In this document: one piece after another, positions 19,130 through 29,900 of the stretch
How positions within the stretch are numbered: the first letter of the stretch is position 1
Layout of the letters: every line of letters begins with the position of its first letter
Notes under the pieces: model-generated
Databases searched by the model: none
Seen by the model: the letters and a program-made list of their open reading frames with translations, nothing else
Told to the model about the DNA's origin: nothing
Source: G965279355 sp965279355
GTDB lineage: Bacteria > Pseudomonadota > Alphaproteobacteria > CACIAM-22H2
DNA length: 64,000 nt
NCBI GenBank assembly: GCA_965279355.1
Contig: OZ257155.1
Coordinates: 2,356,001-2,420,000, forward strand
Direction of reading: 5' to 3'
Translations under genes and position numbers: made by a program

Positions 19130-20296
19130 ATGCCCATGCCCCTTGAGCGCTTCACGGTGATCGATCTGTCGCGGGTGCGCGCAGGCCCGACCTGCGTGCG
19201 ACAGCTGTCAGACTGGGGCGCCAAGGTGATCAAGATCGAAGCGATCGACGATGACGGGCTCGGCGGCCCTCGGCATGGCTCGGACTTCCAGAACCTCCAC
19301 CGCAACAAGCGCAGCCTGACGCTCAACCTCAAGGATCCCGACGGCAAGGCGATCCTGATGAAGCTGGTCGAGAAAGCCGACGTGGTGGTGGAGAATTACC
19401 GTCCCGATGTGAAGCACCGGCTCGGCATCGACTATGAGTCGATGAAGAAAGTGAACAAGCGCATCGTCTACGGCAGCATCTCGGGCTTCGGGCAGGACGG
19501 GCCTTATCGCGAGCGGCCCGGTGTCGACCAGATCGCCCAGGGTCTTGGCGGTCTGATGCAGATCACCGGCGAGCCCGGCCGCGGGCCGATGCGCGTCGGC
19601 ACGGCGGTTGCCGACCTCACGGCGGGCGGCTTCTGCGCCATGGGCATCCTGATCGCGCTGCTGGAGCGCGAAGTGTCGGGCGAAGGCCAGTGGGTGCAGA
19701 CCTCGCTGCTGCAGTCGCAGATCGCCATCCTCGACTTCCAGGCCTCGCGCTATCTGATGGAAGGCGAGATCGCCGAGCAGGTCGGCAACGATCATCCAAC
19801 CAACGTTCCGACCAGCGCCTACCCCACCGCCGACGGCTACATCAACGTCGCGGCCTCGGGAAACACGCTCTATCGGCGGCTGTGCGAGGCGATGGGCGCG
19901 CCGGAGCTGATCGAGGATCCGCGCTTCAAGGACGGCAAGGGCCGCCTGAAAAATCGTGCGCTGATGAACGAGACGATCGCCAACATCCTGCGCAAGAAGA
20001 AAAGCGCGGAGTGGATCGAGATCCTCAACAAGGGCGGCGTCCCCTGCGGCCCGATCCACAAGATGAATGAAGTGTTCGACGACCCGCAGGTGAAGCATGT
20101 CGGCATCGCCCAGACCGTGCATCACCCCAAGCTTGGCGACATCCGGCTGGTTGGCCAGCCGATGACCTTGTCGCGCACGCCGAGCAAGATTCGCACGGCG
20201 ACCCCCGAGAAGGGCGAGCACAACGACGAAATCCTGCGCGAGATCGGCTTCGATGCCGCCGCAATCGCCGATTTGAAGCAGCGCAAGGTCGTCTGA
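19130..20296 (+). CDS. Class III CoA transferase (CaiB/BaiF family)
   Basis: A 388-residue family III CoA transferase. The N-terminus (MPMPLERFTVIDLSRVRAGP) and the catalytic aspartate region VGTAVADLTAGGF (about D162) are typical; the FGQDGPYRERPGVDQIAQGL block also matches. These enzymes move CoA between carboxylic acids. The ATG at 19130 follows GAGG by a suitable distance, with an alternative ATG six nt later. It probably activates the operon's acid substrate before the enoyl-CoA hydratase step. Confidence 0.92.
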   Translation: MPMPLERFTVIDLSRVRAGPTCVRQLSDWGAKVIKIEAIDDDGLGGPRHGSDFQNLHRNKRSLTLNLKDPDGKAILMKLVEKADVVVENYRPDVKHRLGIDYESMKKVNKRIVYGSISGFGQDGPYRERPGVDQIAQGLGGLMQITGEPGRGPMRVGTAVADLTAGGFCAMGILIALLEREVSGEGQWVQTSLLQSQIAILDFQASRYLMEGEIAEQVGNDHPTNVPTSAYPTADGYINVAASGNTLYRRLCEAMGAPELIEDPRFKDGKGRLKNRALMNETIANILRKKKSAEWIEILNKGGVPCGPIHKMNEVFDDPQVKHVGIAQTVHHPKLGDIRLVGQPMTLSRTPSKIRTATPEKGEHNDEILREIGFDAAAIADLKQRKVV

Positions 20297-20320
20297 CCGC
20301 GCGCCCACGGAGAACTCAGC

Positions 20321-21121
20321 ATGACGATCAAGACCTCGACCGAACGCATGATTGCCCGCAAGGACGGCACGGTCGGCTGGATGATTTTCAACAACCCGGC
20401 GCGCCACAACGCCATGTCGCTCGATATGTGGGCTGCGATCCCGGAGATCATGGAGACCTTCCTCAAGGATCCTGAAATCCGCTCCATTGTGCTGACCGGT
20501 GCCGGCGAGAAAGCGTTCATCTCGGGCGCCGATATCTCGCAGTTCGAGGCGCAGCGATCCTCCGCCGAAACCGTCGCGCATTACGACGCGGTTGCCGCCA
20601 AGGCGAACGCGGCGCTGTCGGACTCGCACAAGCCGGTCATTGCCATGATCCAGGGCTATTGCATCGGCGGCGGCCTCGGCACGGCGCTGCGCTGCGACTT
20701 CCGCATCGCCGCCGAGAATTCGCGCTTCGCCATCCCCGCCGCCAAGCTCGGGCTGGGCTATGCCTATCCCGGCGTGAAGATGCTGACCGATGTCGTCGGC
20801 CCGGCCTACGCCAAGGAAATCTTCTTCACCGCCCGCCAGTTCGATGCGCAGGAAGCCTTGCGCATGGGTCTGGTCAACAAGGTGGTGCCGGTCGCCGAAC
20901 TCACGGCCGCGATCGCCACCTATACAGACGCCATCGGCCGCAACGCGCCCCTCACCATGAAGGCCGCCAAGATGGCGGTCGAGGCCGCGGTTGCCGATCC
21001 GAAGGACCGCAACCTCGCCGTCGTGCAGGCCGCCGTCGATACCTGCTTCAACAGCGAGGACTACAAGGAAGGCCGCCGCGCGTTCATGGAGAAGCGCAAA
21101 GCGGAGTTCCGCGGCGTCTGA
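20321..21121 (+). CDS. Enoyl-CoA hydratase family protein
   Basis: A 266-residue crotonase-family protein with oxyanion-hole motifs KAFISGADISQFE and IQGYCIGGGLGTALRCDFRI. It follows the CoA transferase by 24 nt, and its TGA shares one base with the ATG of the next gene, so the two are likely translationally coupled. In this setting it should hydrate an unsaturated acyl-CoA made after CoA transfer, giving a hydroxyacyl product. It is not a close copy of the other crotonase at 11.5 kb. Confidence 0.92.
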   Translation: MTIKTSTERMIARKDGTVGWMIFNNPARHNAMSLDMWAAIPEIMETFLKDPEIRSIVLTGAGEKAFISGADISQFEAQRSSAETVAHYDAVAAKANAALSDSHKPVIAMIQGYCIGGGLGTALRCDFRIAAENSRFAIPAAKLGLGYAYPGVKMLTDVVGPAYAKEIFFTARQFDAQEALRMGLVNKVVPVAELTAAIATYTDAIGRNAPLTMKAAKMAVEAAVADPKDRNLAVVQAAVDTCFNSEDYKEGRRAFMEKRKAEFRGV

Positions 21122-22266
21122 TGACGGAGAACCCCGTTCCCGTTTCGGCAGCTGCCACTGCTGAAGATCATGCGGCCGCTGCCCAGCGTTTCCTGACGAC
21201 CCAGGAGCTGATGGCCGAGGCTCGGCGCAAGCTGACCTCTGAGCTTTGGGACTTCATCAGCGGCGGCACGGAATCCGAGACCACGCTCCGGCGCAACCGG
21301 CTGGGTCTCGACAGCCTGGCCCTCCGCCCCCGCGTGCTGCGCAACGTCGAAAAGGTCGACGCCTCGACCACCCTGCTCGGTCAGAAACTCCGCATCCCGG
21401 TCGTCCTGGCGCCGCTGGGCGGCCTGACCATCTTCGACCCCATCGGGGCCGCCGCCATCGCCCGCGCCGCGGCATCCCGCAGCAGCCTGGTGTTCCAGAG
21501 CTCGGCCAGCCAGCCCGGCCTCGAAACCACCGCCCCGCTGGCCGACGGCCGCATGGTGTTTCAGCTTTATGTGCGGGGCGATGCGGCGTGGCTGGAAGCC
21601 TACGCCGAGCGGATCAAGCAGGCTGGCTGCCGCGCCCTCTGTTTCACGGTGGATTCATCGGCCTACAGCAAGCGCGAGCGCGACATGATCAGCCGCTTCA
21701 CCGCCAGCGGCGGCAGCTATGGCGTGATGTCGCCGGTCGGCCGCGAGCATCAGGCGCGCTTCAACTGGAACGATCTCGACCGCATCCGCGCGAAGACCGA
21801 TCTCCCGATCATCATCAAAGGCATCGCCACCGGGGAAGATGCCGAGATCGCGGTGGAGCGCGGCATCACCATGCTCTACGTCTCAAACCATGGCGGACGC
21901 CAGCTCGATCACGGTCTGTCCGGAATTGAAATGCTGCCGGAGATCGTTCAGGCGGTGCGCGGCAAGGCCGAGGTCCTGGTCGACGGCGGATTTGTGCGCG
22001 GCACCGATGTCCTGAAGGCGATCGCACTCGGCGCCAAGGCCGTGGGCATCGGCAAGCTGACGGCCTGGTCTTTCGTCGCAGCCGGCGAGGCCGGCGTCGC
22101 CCGCATGCTGGATATCCTTGAAGAGGAAATCGTCAAGGACCTGATGATGATGGGCATCACCAGCCTGGGTCAGCTCAACAATTCATCCCTGCAGGCGGCA
22201 CGCCCGACCAACGAGCCGTCGGTGATCAGTGCCTTCACCGAACCGACGCCGCCGCGCAAGGTCTAG
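21121..22266 (+). CDS. FMN-dependent alpha-hydroxy-acid dehydrogenase/oxidase
   Basis: A 381-residue member of the lactate oxidase/glycolate oxidase family. The catalytic His and the substrate Arg lie in YVSNHGGRQLDHG (about residue 254 onward); the FMN phosphate site is in VLVDGGFVRGTDVLKAIALGAKAVGIG. The conserved lysine is in LPIIIKGIATGEDA. It oxidises a 2-hydroxy acid to a 2-oxo acid. It ends the five-gene operon, three nt before the convergent methyltransferase gene, so a 2-hydroxy acid intermediate or product is expected. Confidence 0.92.
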   Translation: MTENPVPVSAAATAEDHAAAAQRFLTTQELMAEARRKLTSELWDFISGGTESETTLRRNRLGLDSLALRPRVLRNVEKVDASTTLLGQKLRIPVVLAPLGGLTIFDPIGAAAIARAAASRSSLVFQSSASQPGLETTAPLADGRMVFQLYVRGDAAWLEAYAERIKQAGCRALCFTVDSSAYSKRERDMISRFTASGGSYGVMSPVGREHQARFNWNDLDRIRAKTDLPIIIKGIATGEDAEIAVERGITMLYVSNHGGRQLDHGLSGIEMLPEIVQAVRGKAEVLVDGGFVRGTDVLKAIALGAKAVGIGKLTAWSFVAAGEAGVARMLDILEEEIVKDLMMMGITSLGQLNNSSLQAARPTNEPSVISAFTEPTPPRKV

Positions 22267-22269
22267 CCG

Positions 22270-23793
22270 TCAGGAAATCCCGAGGTTGCGATAGATCGGG
22301 CGGCGCTTGGTGTCGAAGTCCTTGGCGCGGACTGACATCTCGGCGAGGTTTTCCTCCGGTGTCTTGAGCTGCTGCCCCTCGCGCAGGAACTTCACGCCCT
22401 GCGGCGCCAGGATATCCCAGGCAAACGAGGCCGGGTCTTTCTTGTTGCGATGCGCCAGCATGAAGAGCGCATCGAGACGATTGACCGGGACGCCCGATCC
22501 GACTACCGGCGATGCCATGGTCTTGAGGTCGTCCGACCATGCCGACCGCTCCATCACGACGCCGTTCATGCGATCGGACACCTGCTTGCGCGCTGCATCG
22601 CCCTCCGCCGCCAGGGCGGGCGATACATGCCCGCCGCTCACCATGATCATCATCGCCTGCACCAGCCGGCTGGAATCGAGCTTCGATAGTGCCGGGAGCG
22701 TGGCGAGATCTCCCAGCGTCGCCGGACCCTTGGCCAGGGTATCGATGATCGGCTGGTAGATATCCGGGACGAGTTTGCATTTGCCGATCGGGAAGGTGAC
22801 CTCGAGCGGCACTTCTTCCTTCGGCGAGGTCAGCGCGAAACGGAAATTGCGCAGCAGGGTCTGCCGCCGGGTCGGCGCCAGCGGCGTCGAGCCCTTGAGG
22901 AAGATATCGCGTCGGAACTGCTGATTGAGCATGTAGTCCCGCACCGTCTCGCGCAGGACCGGGTCGGCGATTCCCTCGATCATCTGGTTTGATTTTGCCG
23001 GCAGCGCAACCGAATCGAGGTGATCGCCGATATGGGCGGATCCCGCGAAGGACAGCTTGGCGGCGCCGAGCTCCTTGGCGACCTGCGAGAAATAGAACGG
23101 CGTCCAGTCCTTGTTCATGTATTCATGGACAAGATACGAGCGCGACAGCTTCTTCATCGAATCAAGCCGGTTGCCGATGGTGGGATTCGACCCGAAGTAG
23201 GCGGCCTTCGAATCCCGCAGCTGGTCGATGAAAGCCAGGGCCTTGTCTACGCGCTGCAGCGACGGCTCGGTCGAGCGCGACGCATGCTCCACCAGAAGCT
23301 GGCGCAGCGGCATCGCGGACGCCCAGCCCGGCAGGGCGTTGTAGCTGATATAGACGACGCCGCCGTATTTCAGCTTTTTCGAGATGACATTGACGATCTG
23401 CTGGCGGTTCTCCGCGCTGACCCACGAATAGATCCCGTGCAGGGTCACATAGTCGAAGTCCGGCGTGTCGAGGTCGAGAAACTCGGCAAAGCTCTTGTCG
23501 AAGAACTTCGCGTTGGTGATTCCGGCATCAGCCGTCAGCTTCGACGCCCACGCGGCATGCGAGGGATTGAAATCCGTGCCCCAGAACTGACCCTGCGGGT
23601 TCGCGGCGGCCAGCAGGCTCATCGTCACGCCCTGGCCGCAGCCGAGCTCGCAATAGGTGAACGGCCGGTCGATGGCCGGCGGCTCATGCCCGCGCAGGAT
23701 GGCGCCCAGATTCAGCAGAGCGGGTGTCTGCTCCCGGTAAAACCCGTGGGTATACGTCAGGTCGGCGACGTAGCCGTCTGTCCAATCGCTCAT
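22270..23793 (-). CDS. PKMT-like class I methyltransferase with methyltransferase regulatory domain
   Basis: A 507-residue protein with an N-terminal SAM-binding Rossmann domain (motif I YCELGCGQGVTM near residue 47, then FWGTDFNPSHA) followed by the MethyTransf_Reg-type middle domain and a helical C-terminal part. This is the architecture of the rickettsial PKMT enzymes that methylate lysines of the surface protein OmpB (established for that family). It is the last gene of the leftward secretion operon, 29 nt after the membrane fusion gene. I infer methylation of the exported giant repeat protein, many of whose repeats carry a lysine at the same place (EILKAG). This is untested; other substrates are possible. 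Confidence 0.85.
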   Translation of the reverse strand: MSDWTDGYVADLTYTHGFYREQTPALLNLGAILRGHEPPAIDRPFTYCELGCGQGVTMSLLAAANPQGQFWGTDFNPSHAAWASKLTADAGITNAKFFDKSFAEFLDLDTPDFDYVTLHGIYSWVSAENRQQIVNVISKKLKYGGVVYISYNALPGWASAMPLRQLLVEHASRSTEPSLQRVDKALAFIDQLRDSKAAYFGSNPTIGNRLDSMKKLSRSYLVHEYMNKDWTPFYFSQVAKELGAAKLSFAGSAHIGDHLDSVALPAKSNQMIEGIADPVLRETVRDYMLNQQFRRDIFLKGSTPLAPTRRQTLLRNFRFALTSPKEEVPLEVTFPIGKCKLVPDIYQPIIDTLAKGPATLGDLATLPALSKLDSSRLVQAMMIMVSGGHVSPALAAEGDAARKQVSDRMNGVVMERSAWSDDLKTMASPVVGSGVPVNRLDALFMLAHRNKKDPASFAWDILAPQGVKFLREGQQLKTPEENLAEMSVRAKDFDTKRRPIYRNLGIS

Positions 23794-23822
23794 GGAGCCC
23801 CTTTTCGATCGATCTGTTGTTC

Positions 23823-25217
23823 TTACTTCTCGCGCATCGAGCGGCCGAGATAATCCGTAAAAGGCCCGATGAGATATTGGAGAACCGTACGCTCCTTTGT
23901 CGGAACGCTGACCATTGCCGGCATCCCGGGCATGAGCCTGACGCCGGGAATCGAGCGCCAGTCGTCGCTCATCTCGACGGTCATTGTGTAGTGCCCCTGC
24001 GGATCGTTCGGTTTGACAAAGCGGTCGGCGGAAACCTGCAGAACGTGCCCGCGCACGAAGCCGACATCCTGCTGCTTGTATGCGGTCAGGCGAATCTCCG
24101 CAGGCATGCCTTCCCTAAGGCCAACGATGTCTTCGGGCTTGATCGTGGCCTCGACGATCAACGGCGCGTTGACCGACACGATTTCGAGGATGCGCGCGCT
24201 GCGATCGATGACGCCGCCGACGGTGAAGGCGGTCATGCCGAGCACGATGCCATCCGCTGTCGCGGTGATCAGGGTCCGCTTCAGGATATCTTCGGCGGCA
24301 CGCAGACGCTCGACGATGCTGGAAATCTTGTCCTGCGAGTCCGTCAGCTGGGAGGTAACCTCGGACATCCGCTCCTTCTGAAGCTGAAGGATCTGCAGAT
24401 CGGTCTCACCGATGGATTGCTGAATGCGGGCCTGTGCTGCGGCATATTCGCCGCGCTGCCCCGCCATTGCCGCCGACTGCCGCTCGAGCTGCAGAACCTT
24501 GAACTGCGCCGCATAGCCCTGCTGGGCCAGATAGCGGGTCCCCTTGAGTTCCTCGTTCAGAAAGCCGAGCTGCTGGTCCAGTGCCCGCTGTTGAACTCCC
24601 GCACCGCGAGCCTGCTCGCGCAGCTGCGCGATCTTCTGCTGGAAGACCGATGTCTGTCCTTCCAGCGTCCGTCTGCGGCCTTCGAACAGATTTTCCTGTC
24701 CCGACATGATTTCCGCGACTTCGGGGTGGCTCCGCCGATCAACGAGTTCCTGGGGGAACACGATTTTCGGCAGACCGTCACGCTCCGCCCGCAGGCGCGA
24801 ATTGACCGCAACGAGTGAATAATACTGGCTGCGGAGCTGCTGCACGGCCGCCTGCGCCTGAACATCGTCCAGGCGGATCAGAAGCTGGCCTTCGCGAACC
24901 TCATCGCCTTCCTTGACCAGCAGTTCGCGCACCACGCCGCCATCGGGATGCTGCACGACCTTGTTGTTGCCCTGCACCTTGATGATGCCGTTTGCCAGTA
25001 CCGCACTGGCCAATGGCGCCGTGGCCGCCCATGTCCCGAGGACACCAAAGAACAGCAGAAGAATCAGATTGCCGAAAAGAATAACGGGCTTCGCATCCGT
25101 CGGCACACCGACGGGTGCTTTGGCAAGCGTCGCCCTGATTGGCAGCGCCGGCAAGCCCGACTTCCCCTTAAGGGCCGGGGTGCTACCCCAGCCTGAGATA
25201 ATGGCAGGAAGACGCAT
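23823..25217 (-). CDS. Type I secretion membrane fusion protein (HlyD family)
   Basis: A 464-residue periplasmic adaptor. A single transmembrane segment (about residues 48-70, NLILLLFFGVLGTWAATAPL) is followed by a split lipoyl domain (VVQHPDGGVVRELLVKEGDEV), a long coiled-coil hairpin rich in Gln/Arg/Glu, and the C-terminal RPGD-like block (RSIPGVRLMPGMPAMVSV). It should link the ABC exporter to an outer-membrane TolC-type channel, which is not encoded here. Start and ABC stop share one base (TGATG), so the pair is translationally coupled. It resembles the PrtE/RsaE subtype. Confidence 0.93.
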   Translation of the reverse strand: MRLPAIISGWGSTPALKGKSGLPALPIRATLAKAPVGVPTDAKPVILFGNLILLLFFGVLGTWAATAPLASAVLANGIIKVQGNNKVVQHPDGGVVRELLVKEGDEVREGQLLIRLDDVQAQAAVQQLRSQYYSLVAVNSRLRAERDGLPKIVFPQELVDRRSHPEVAEIMSGQENLFEGRRRTLEGQTSVFQQKIAQLREQARGAGVQQRALDQQLGFLNEELKGTRYLAQQGYAAQFKVLQLERQSAAMAGQRGEYAAAQARIQQSIGETDLQILQLQKERMSEVTSQLTDSQDKISSIVERLRAAEDILKRTLITATADGIVLGMTAFTVGGVIDRSARILEIVSVNAPLIVEATIKPEDIVGLREGMPAEIRLTAYKQQDVGFVRGHVLQVSADRFVKPNDPQGHYTMTVEMSDDWRSIPGVRLMPGMPAMVSVPTKERTVLQYLIGPFTDYLGRSMREK

Positions 25218-26935
25218 CAGCGGGCCGCCTTCGAAATCAGAGCCGGCTGATTGCGCCGCTCGGCCGCTGCCAGGGCCGTCACCAGCTCACCGCGCGTACC
25301 GATATAGTAGATCAGCCCATCACGCAGAACGAGAACCCGATCGACCGCGTTGAGCACGCCGGTCCGGTGCGAGACGACGATGGTCGTCATGCCGATTTCC
25401 TTGGCCGTCGCGAGAAGCCCGAACAGGGCTCGTTCGCCGTCGGCGTCGAGGTTCGAGTTCGGCTCGTCAAGAACCAGGACGCGCGGATTTCCAAGCAACG
25501 CGCGGGCAAGACCGATGCGCTGGCGCACGCCGCCGGACAGGACCGCGCCGCCCGAGCCAATCTGGGTCTCATAGCCATTCGGCAGGCGCAGGATCAGTTC
25601 ATGGACCGCAGCCCGCTGGGCCGCGACAACGACGGCTTCTGGCTCCGCGTCGTCGAACCTGGCGATGTTTTCACGCACCGTTCCCTCGAACAGCTCGACG
25701 TCCTGCGGCATGTAACCGACATACTTGCCGAAATCCGTGCGCTCCCAGCTCATCACGTCGGCCCCATCAAGACGGACCACGCCGGTGTTTGGCTTCCAGA
25801 CGCCGACCAGCAGACGGGCGAGGCTCGACTTCCCGGCTCCGCTCGGGCCGATAATGGCCAGTCGCTCGCCGGGCTCAACCATAAAACTGATACCTCGCAA
25901 GGTCAGCTTGTTGGAGCCCGGAGGTGCAAACGTAACGCCTTCGACCGTGATCTGTCCGCGCGGAGGCGGCAGCGGCATGGCATCGGGTGGACGCTCCGAC
26001 CGCAGCACGTCGTTGACCCGGATAATCGATTCACGGGCCGAGATGAACGAACGCCAGGCGCCGACAAGCTGCTCGATCGGCGCCAGGGTACGCGCGACAA
26101 GCAGACCGGCGGCAAACATCACGCCAGGGGAAATCTCGTTATTGAGAGCCATCAGGGCGCCAACCGCAACGATCGCGTTCTGCAGGATCAGACGGAAGAA
26201 GCGGATCGATCCTGAAAGATAGGCTCCGAGCTCGCTGCCGGCGGTCTGCTCTCGCATCATGTCGTTTCGGCTCTTCGCCCAGCGGGCGAGGAAACGCGGC
26301 ATCATTCCCATGGCCTGGATGACTTCGGCGTTGCGAATGCTGGCGTCGGTGTAGTTGTAGTTTCTCCGGCCGGCTTCTTCGGCGCGCCGGATATAGGCGC
26401 TGGTGATGTATTCGTTGAGGATTGCCAGTCCCAGCATGATTGCAATGCTGACCAGTGCCACAATGCCCAGCCCCGGATGCAGCAGAAAGCAGACGACGAG
26501 ATAGATCGGCATCCATGGCAGATCGAAAATCGCGCCGGCGCCAGTCGCTGTCAGAAACGTCCGGAAGGTGTCGAGGTCGCGCACGATCCCGGGGCGCGGG
26601 CCGATCAGGGCGGTCAGTTCAATCTGGCGGCGCAGCAGCGACGCCGCGAGCGATGCGTCGAGCTGGTTGCCGACACGGATCAGCAGATGATTGCGGACGG
26701 CATCGAGCAGCGACATCGTCAGGATCGCCACGAAGGCGGCGATCGAAATCATCACCAGTGTCGACGTTTGTCCGCTCGACATGACACGGTCGAAGACCTG
26801 CATCATGTAGAGCGACGGCGCGAGATAGAGCACGCTCACGCCAAAACTGTAGAGCATCGCGAAAAAGAGATGCGGGCGAATGCTCTTCAGCGCTTCGCGC
26901 AGCTCCGGCGCAATTTTTGAGTGACGTGCGGCCAT
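25217..26935 (-). CDS. Type I secretion ABC transporter (PrtD/RsaD-like)
   Basis: A 572-residue permease-ATPase of the short type I exporters that lack a C39 peptidase domain. The N-terminal half holds about six membrane segments. The C-terminal ATPase has Walker A (IGPSGAGKSS), signature (LSGGVRQRIGLARA) and Walker B (VLVLDEPNSNLD). It starts 10 nt after the glycosyltransferase gene and overlaps the fusion-protein gene. Exporters of this subtype usually carry RTX proteases, lipases or S-layer proteins; the obvious client is the 4635-residue protein two genes upstream. Confidence 0.95.
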   Translation of the reverse strand: MAARHSKIAPELREALKSIRPHLFFAMLYSFGVSVLYLAPSLYMMQVFDRVMSSGQTSTLVMISIAAFVAILTMSLLDAVRNHLLIRVGNQLDASLAASLLRRQIELTALIGPRPGIVRDLDTFRTFLTATGAGAIFDLPWMPIYLVVCFLLHPGLGIVALVSIAIMLGLAILNEYITSAYIRRAEEAGRRNYNYTDASIRNAEVIQAMGMMPRFLARWAKSRNDMMREQTAGSELGAYLSGSIRFFRLILQNAIVAVGALMALNNEISPGVMFAAGLLVARTLAPIEQLVGAWRSFISARESIIRVNDVLRSERPPDAMPLPPPRGQITVEGVTFAPPGSNKLTLRGISFMVEPGERLAIIGPSGAGKSSLARLLVGVWKPNTGVVRLDGADVMSWERTDFGKYVGYMPQDVELFEGTVRENIARFDDAEPEAVVVAAQRAAVHELILRLPNGYETQIGSGGAVLSGGVRQRIGLARALLGNPRVLVLDEPNSNLDADGERALFGLLATAKEIGMTTIVVSHRTGVLNAVDRVLVLRDGLIYYIGTRGELVTALAAAERRNQPALISKAAR

Positions 26936-26945
26936 GGCGCGCCCG

Positions 26946-29900
26946 TCAACCCGTCGCCGCCGGCTTGGGCCGGGGCATCAGGATGTTCATATAATCCGGG
27001 GCGATGGTCGAGCCCTGCCGCTTGTCGACTTCCGACAACGCCAGAGCGGCAAGATCGTAGGACTGGAAGATCACGTCCAGCAGAACCGCCATCTTCAAAA
27101 GCTTGCCGGTCGGCACTTCCTGCAGGCGCAGGAAGTCACGCACGTAGATCGCATCCGACCACATGGCCTGCCGGATGCCGCGGGCCGGCGACTTCGGGAA
27201 GTTGAACGGCGCGAAGCAGCGGCCTTCCATGTAGCGGAAGAAATGGAACTGGTAACCGGCGCCGCGCAGGAACATGTCGACATCGGCGAAGAGCGGCTGC
27301 CCTTCGTAAAGCTGGACGAACTCGGCTTCGGTCTGAATCACGCTCGCGGAGGCCATGGCCCTGCTGGCGCCCTTGAACACGTTGAGCTCGCCGCCCTGCA
27401 CGTCGATCTTGAAGAAATCGATGTCGTCGAGACCCGGCAGATGCGCCAGATCGTCCAGGCGATGGGTCTTAACCTTATGTTCTGCCTTAAGAATCTTGAA
27501 TTGCGGCAGAAAACTGAACTTGTCGAGCAGCGCGTTGTTGGGCTTATAGAGCGAGCCCGTCATCGTGTAGTTGGTTTCGTAGTAGATCGCGTCGTCGCCG
27601 TCGCCGATGAAATACGGATAGAAGCGCCGCGCATCCGTCGCCTGGGCATTCAGTTTCGCGCATTCGGCTTCGTTCGGCTCGAACCCGACAACCCGCGCGT
27701 GCCCGGATTCGACCAGCGATACATAGGGATGCACGTCATTGCCGAGCAGCATGGCGCCGATATCGACGACATTGATGATCGGCAGATCCGGAATGAGCTC
27801 GAGCAGGGTCTTGGCTTCCGCCTTGCCCTTGCCCGGCTGCAACGCTTTCCAGAAGCCGGCATTCAGATTGTCCGGTGCCGGCTGGGTAAGACGCGCCAGG
27901 GCCTCGGTCTCCACTGTCTCGCCCCGACGCAACCGCATCAGCTGGAGACGCCGTTCGGATTCAATGCCGAGGAAGCCGGTCTTGCGCGCTTCTTCCAGAA
28001 GGGCCTGACTGTTCCGTCCGTAGTAGGAGGAGTAGGTCGCGTAACGCTCGCGGCCTTCGAAAATTCCGCCCGCCGCCCAGTCGCCAAACGCCGTCCCTGG
28101 CGAAACCGCGTCGAAACGGGCCACAGCCGGCAGCAGCGGCAGACTGTCATCCACGGTACGACGGTTGGCCAACGGAATCAGCCGCTGCAGAATATGGGCG
28201 GCGGCACCGCACCGGCCGTAGTCCGCAAGAACGCGGGCCGAGGAGCTGAGATAGGCGAAATGCGGTTTGGCGGCGGCCAGAGCATCCAGCATCTCCCCGC
28301 TTCGCAGCAGAGCCGCCAGCCGGTGGGTCGGTGGGGTCGCGGAATCCTTGGCGTAAAAATAGAGATCGAGCGCACGCGCCAAATCGTCGTCGCCGGCAAC
28401 CCTTGCGCTCCACGCCTCGATGACCCCGGCGGCAAAGGGAAGCTTCGCCATTGCCGTCCGCCATAGGCCGGCTGGCGCTGAAACCGCGGGAAGCGCTCCG
28501 TGCTCGGCCAGCAGGCCGCGCGCCGCAAGCTGCGCCGCGCGATCCGGCTTGGCACAGAACAGATTCAGAAGGTGTTCGTCGATCGTCTCGTCAGACCGGA
28601 ACGGCGCGAGAATGCCGAGACCGGGCACCAGCCTGTAGGCCTGATATCCATACTGCTCCAGATGGTCCTTGAGTCCGAAGTTGAGTTTCGCACCCTTGAC
28701 CTCGAACATGATCAGCGGCGAGCGAGTGCTAAGGAACCGGGCCCCGCCCTGCGCGACATTGACCTCTTCGCCCTCGACATCGAGCTTGATGAAGGCGACA
28801 TCCGGCATGTCGTTCTGTGTCGCCCAGCTGTCGAGAGTCCGCAACCGCACGGTCTCGGTTGGACCTTTCGGCGCGTTCAGCATGTTCTCTTCGGAATTTC
28901 CGGTCGGCAGACCAAGCTGGCCTTCGCCATCGCGATGGGACAGCGCCGCCTGCTCGAACACGACATTCGTGAAGCCGTTTCGCGCGAGGCTTTCCGTCAG
29001 GAACGCCGCCGTCGCGCTCGCCGGTTCGAAGCTCCAGACTTTGCCCTCGGCGCCGACAGCCTTGGCCGCGGCCAGCGTATAGACGCCGTAATTCGCACCA
29101 ACATCGAGGACCTTGTCACCGCTGCGCAGCATCGAGCGCACGAACGGCATCTCGATCTCGAACCAGTCGTCCTGCTCAAGCAGGATGTACGGCGAAATCA
29201 GCGAAAGGTCGTTGGGAACGCTGATCTCGACATCGCCGCGCATGCAGAGCCGCAACGGCGCCGCCTGCAGGTCCTGTTTGGCCGGCGCCGGCGGCAGCGC
29301 CAATGCCGGAGGCACCATAGCCGGTGTCACAACAGCCTGACCCTTGCCGCACCAGTCGCGCCAGATCTGCTGGAAGAAAATTTCGATCTCGTCCGTCAGG
29401 CGTTTTCCGTCGCAGAGCGGCGAGGCCAGCATCCGCGCCCGCAGCCCCTGCCGCAAAGTGCCCAGCGCCGGAAGATCCGCAGCGAGTGCTTTTGCCTTGG
29501 CAACAAAATCCTGGTCGTTTTCGGCAATCAGCTGCGACAGGCCGAGCGACGTATTGAGGCTGGCGCCGACCCGCGCCGCATGGCGGTTGCCGCGCAGCGT
29601 CAGGACGGGAACGCCCATCCACATCGCCTCGCAGGTGGTCGTGGTTCCGTTATAGGGCATCGTATCGAGTGCAATATCGATCCGATTGTAGATCTCGAGA
29701 TGACTGCGCAGATGCGGTTGCCAGTCCAGATAATCGACCCGGCCCGCTTCGATGCCATACTTGGAGAACAGCGCCACATAGCGCTCGCGGGTCGATCCAT
29801 CGGCGAAAGACCGTGACTTGAGAACGAGGCGGCTGCCCGGAACCGCGCCCAGCACCTTGGACCACAGCGCGACCGTCTGCTCGCTGACCTTGGTGATCTT

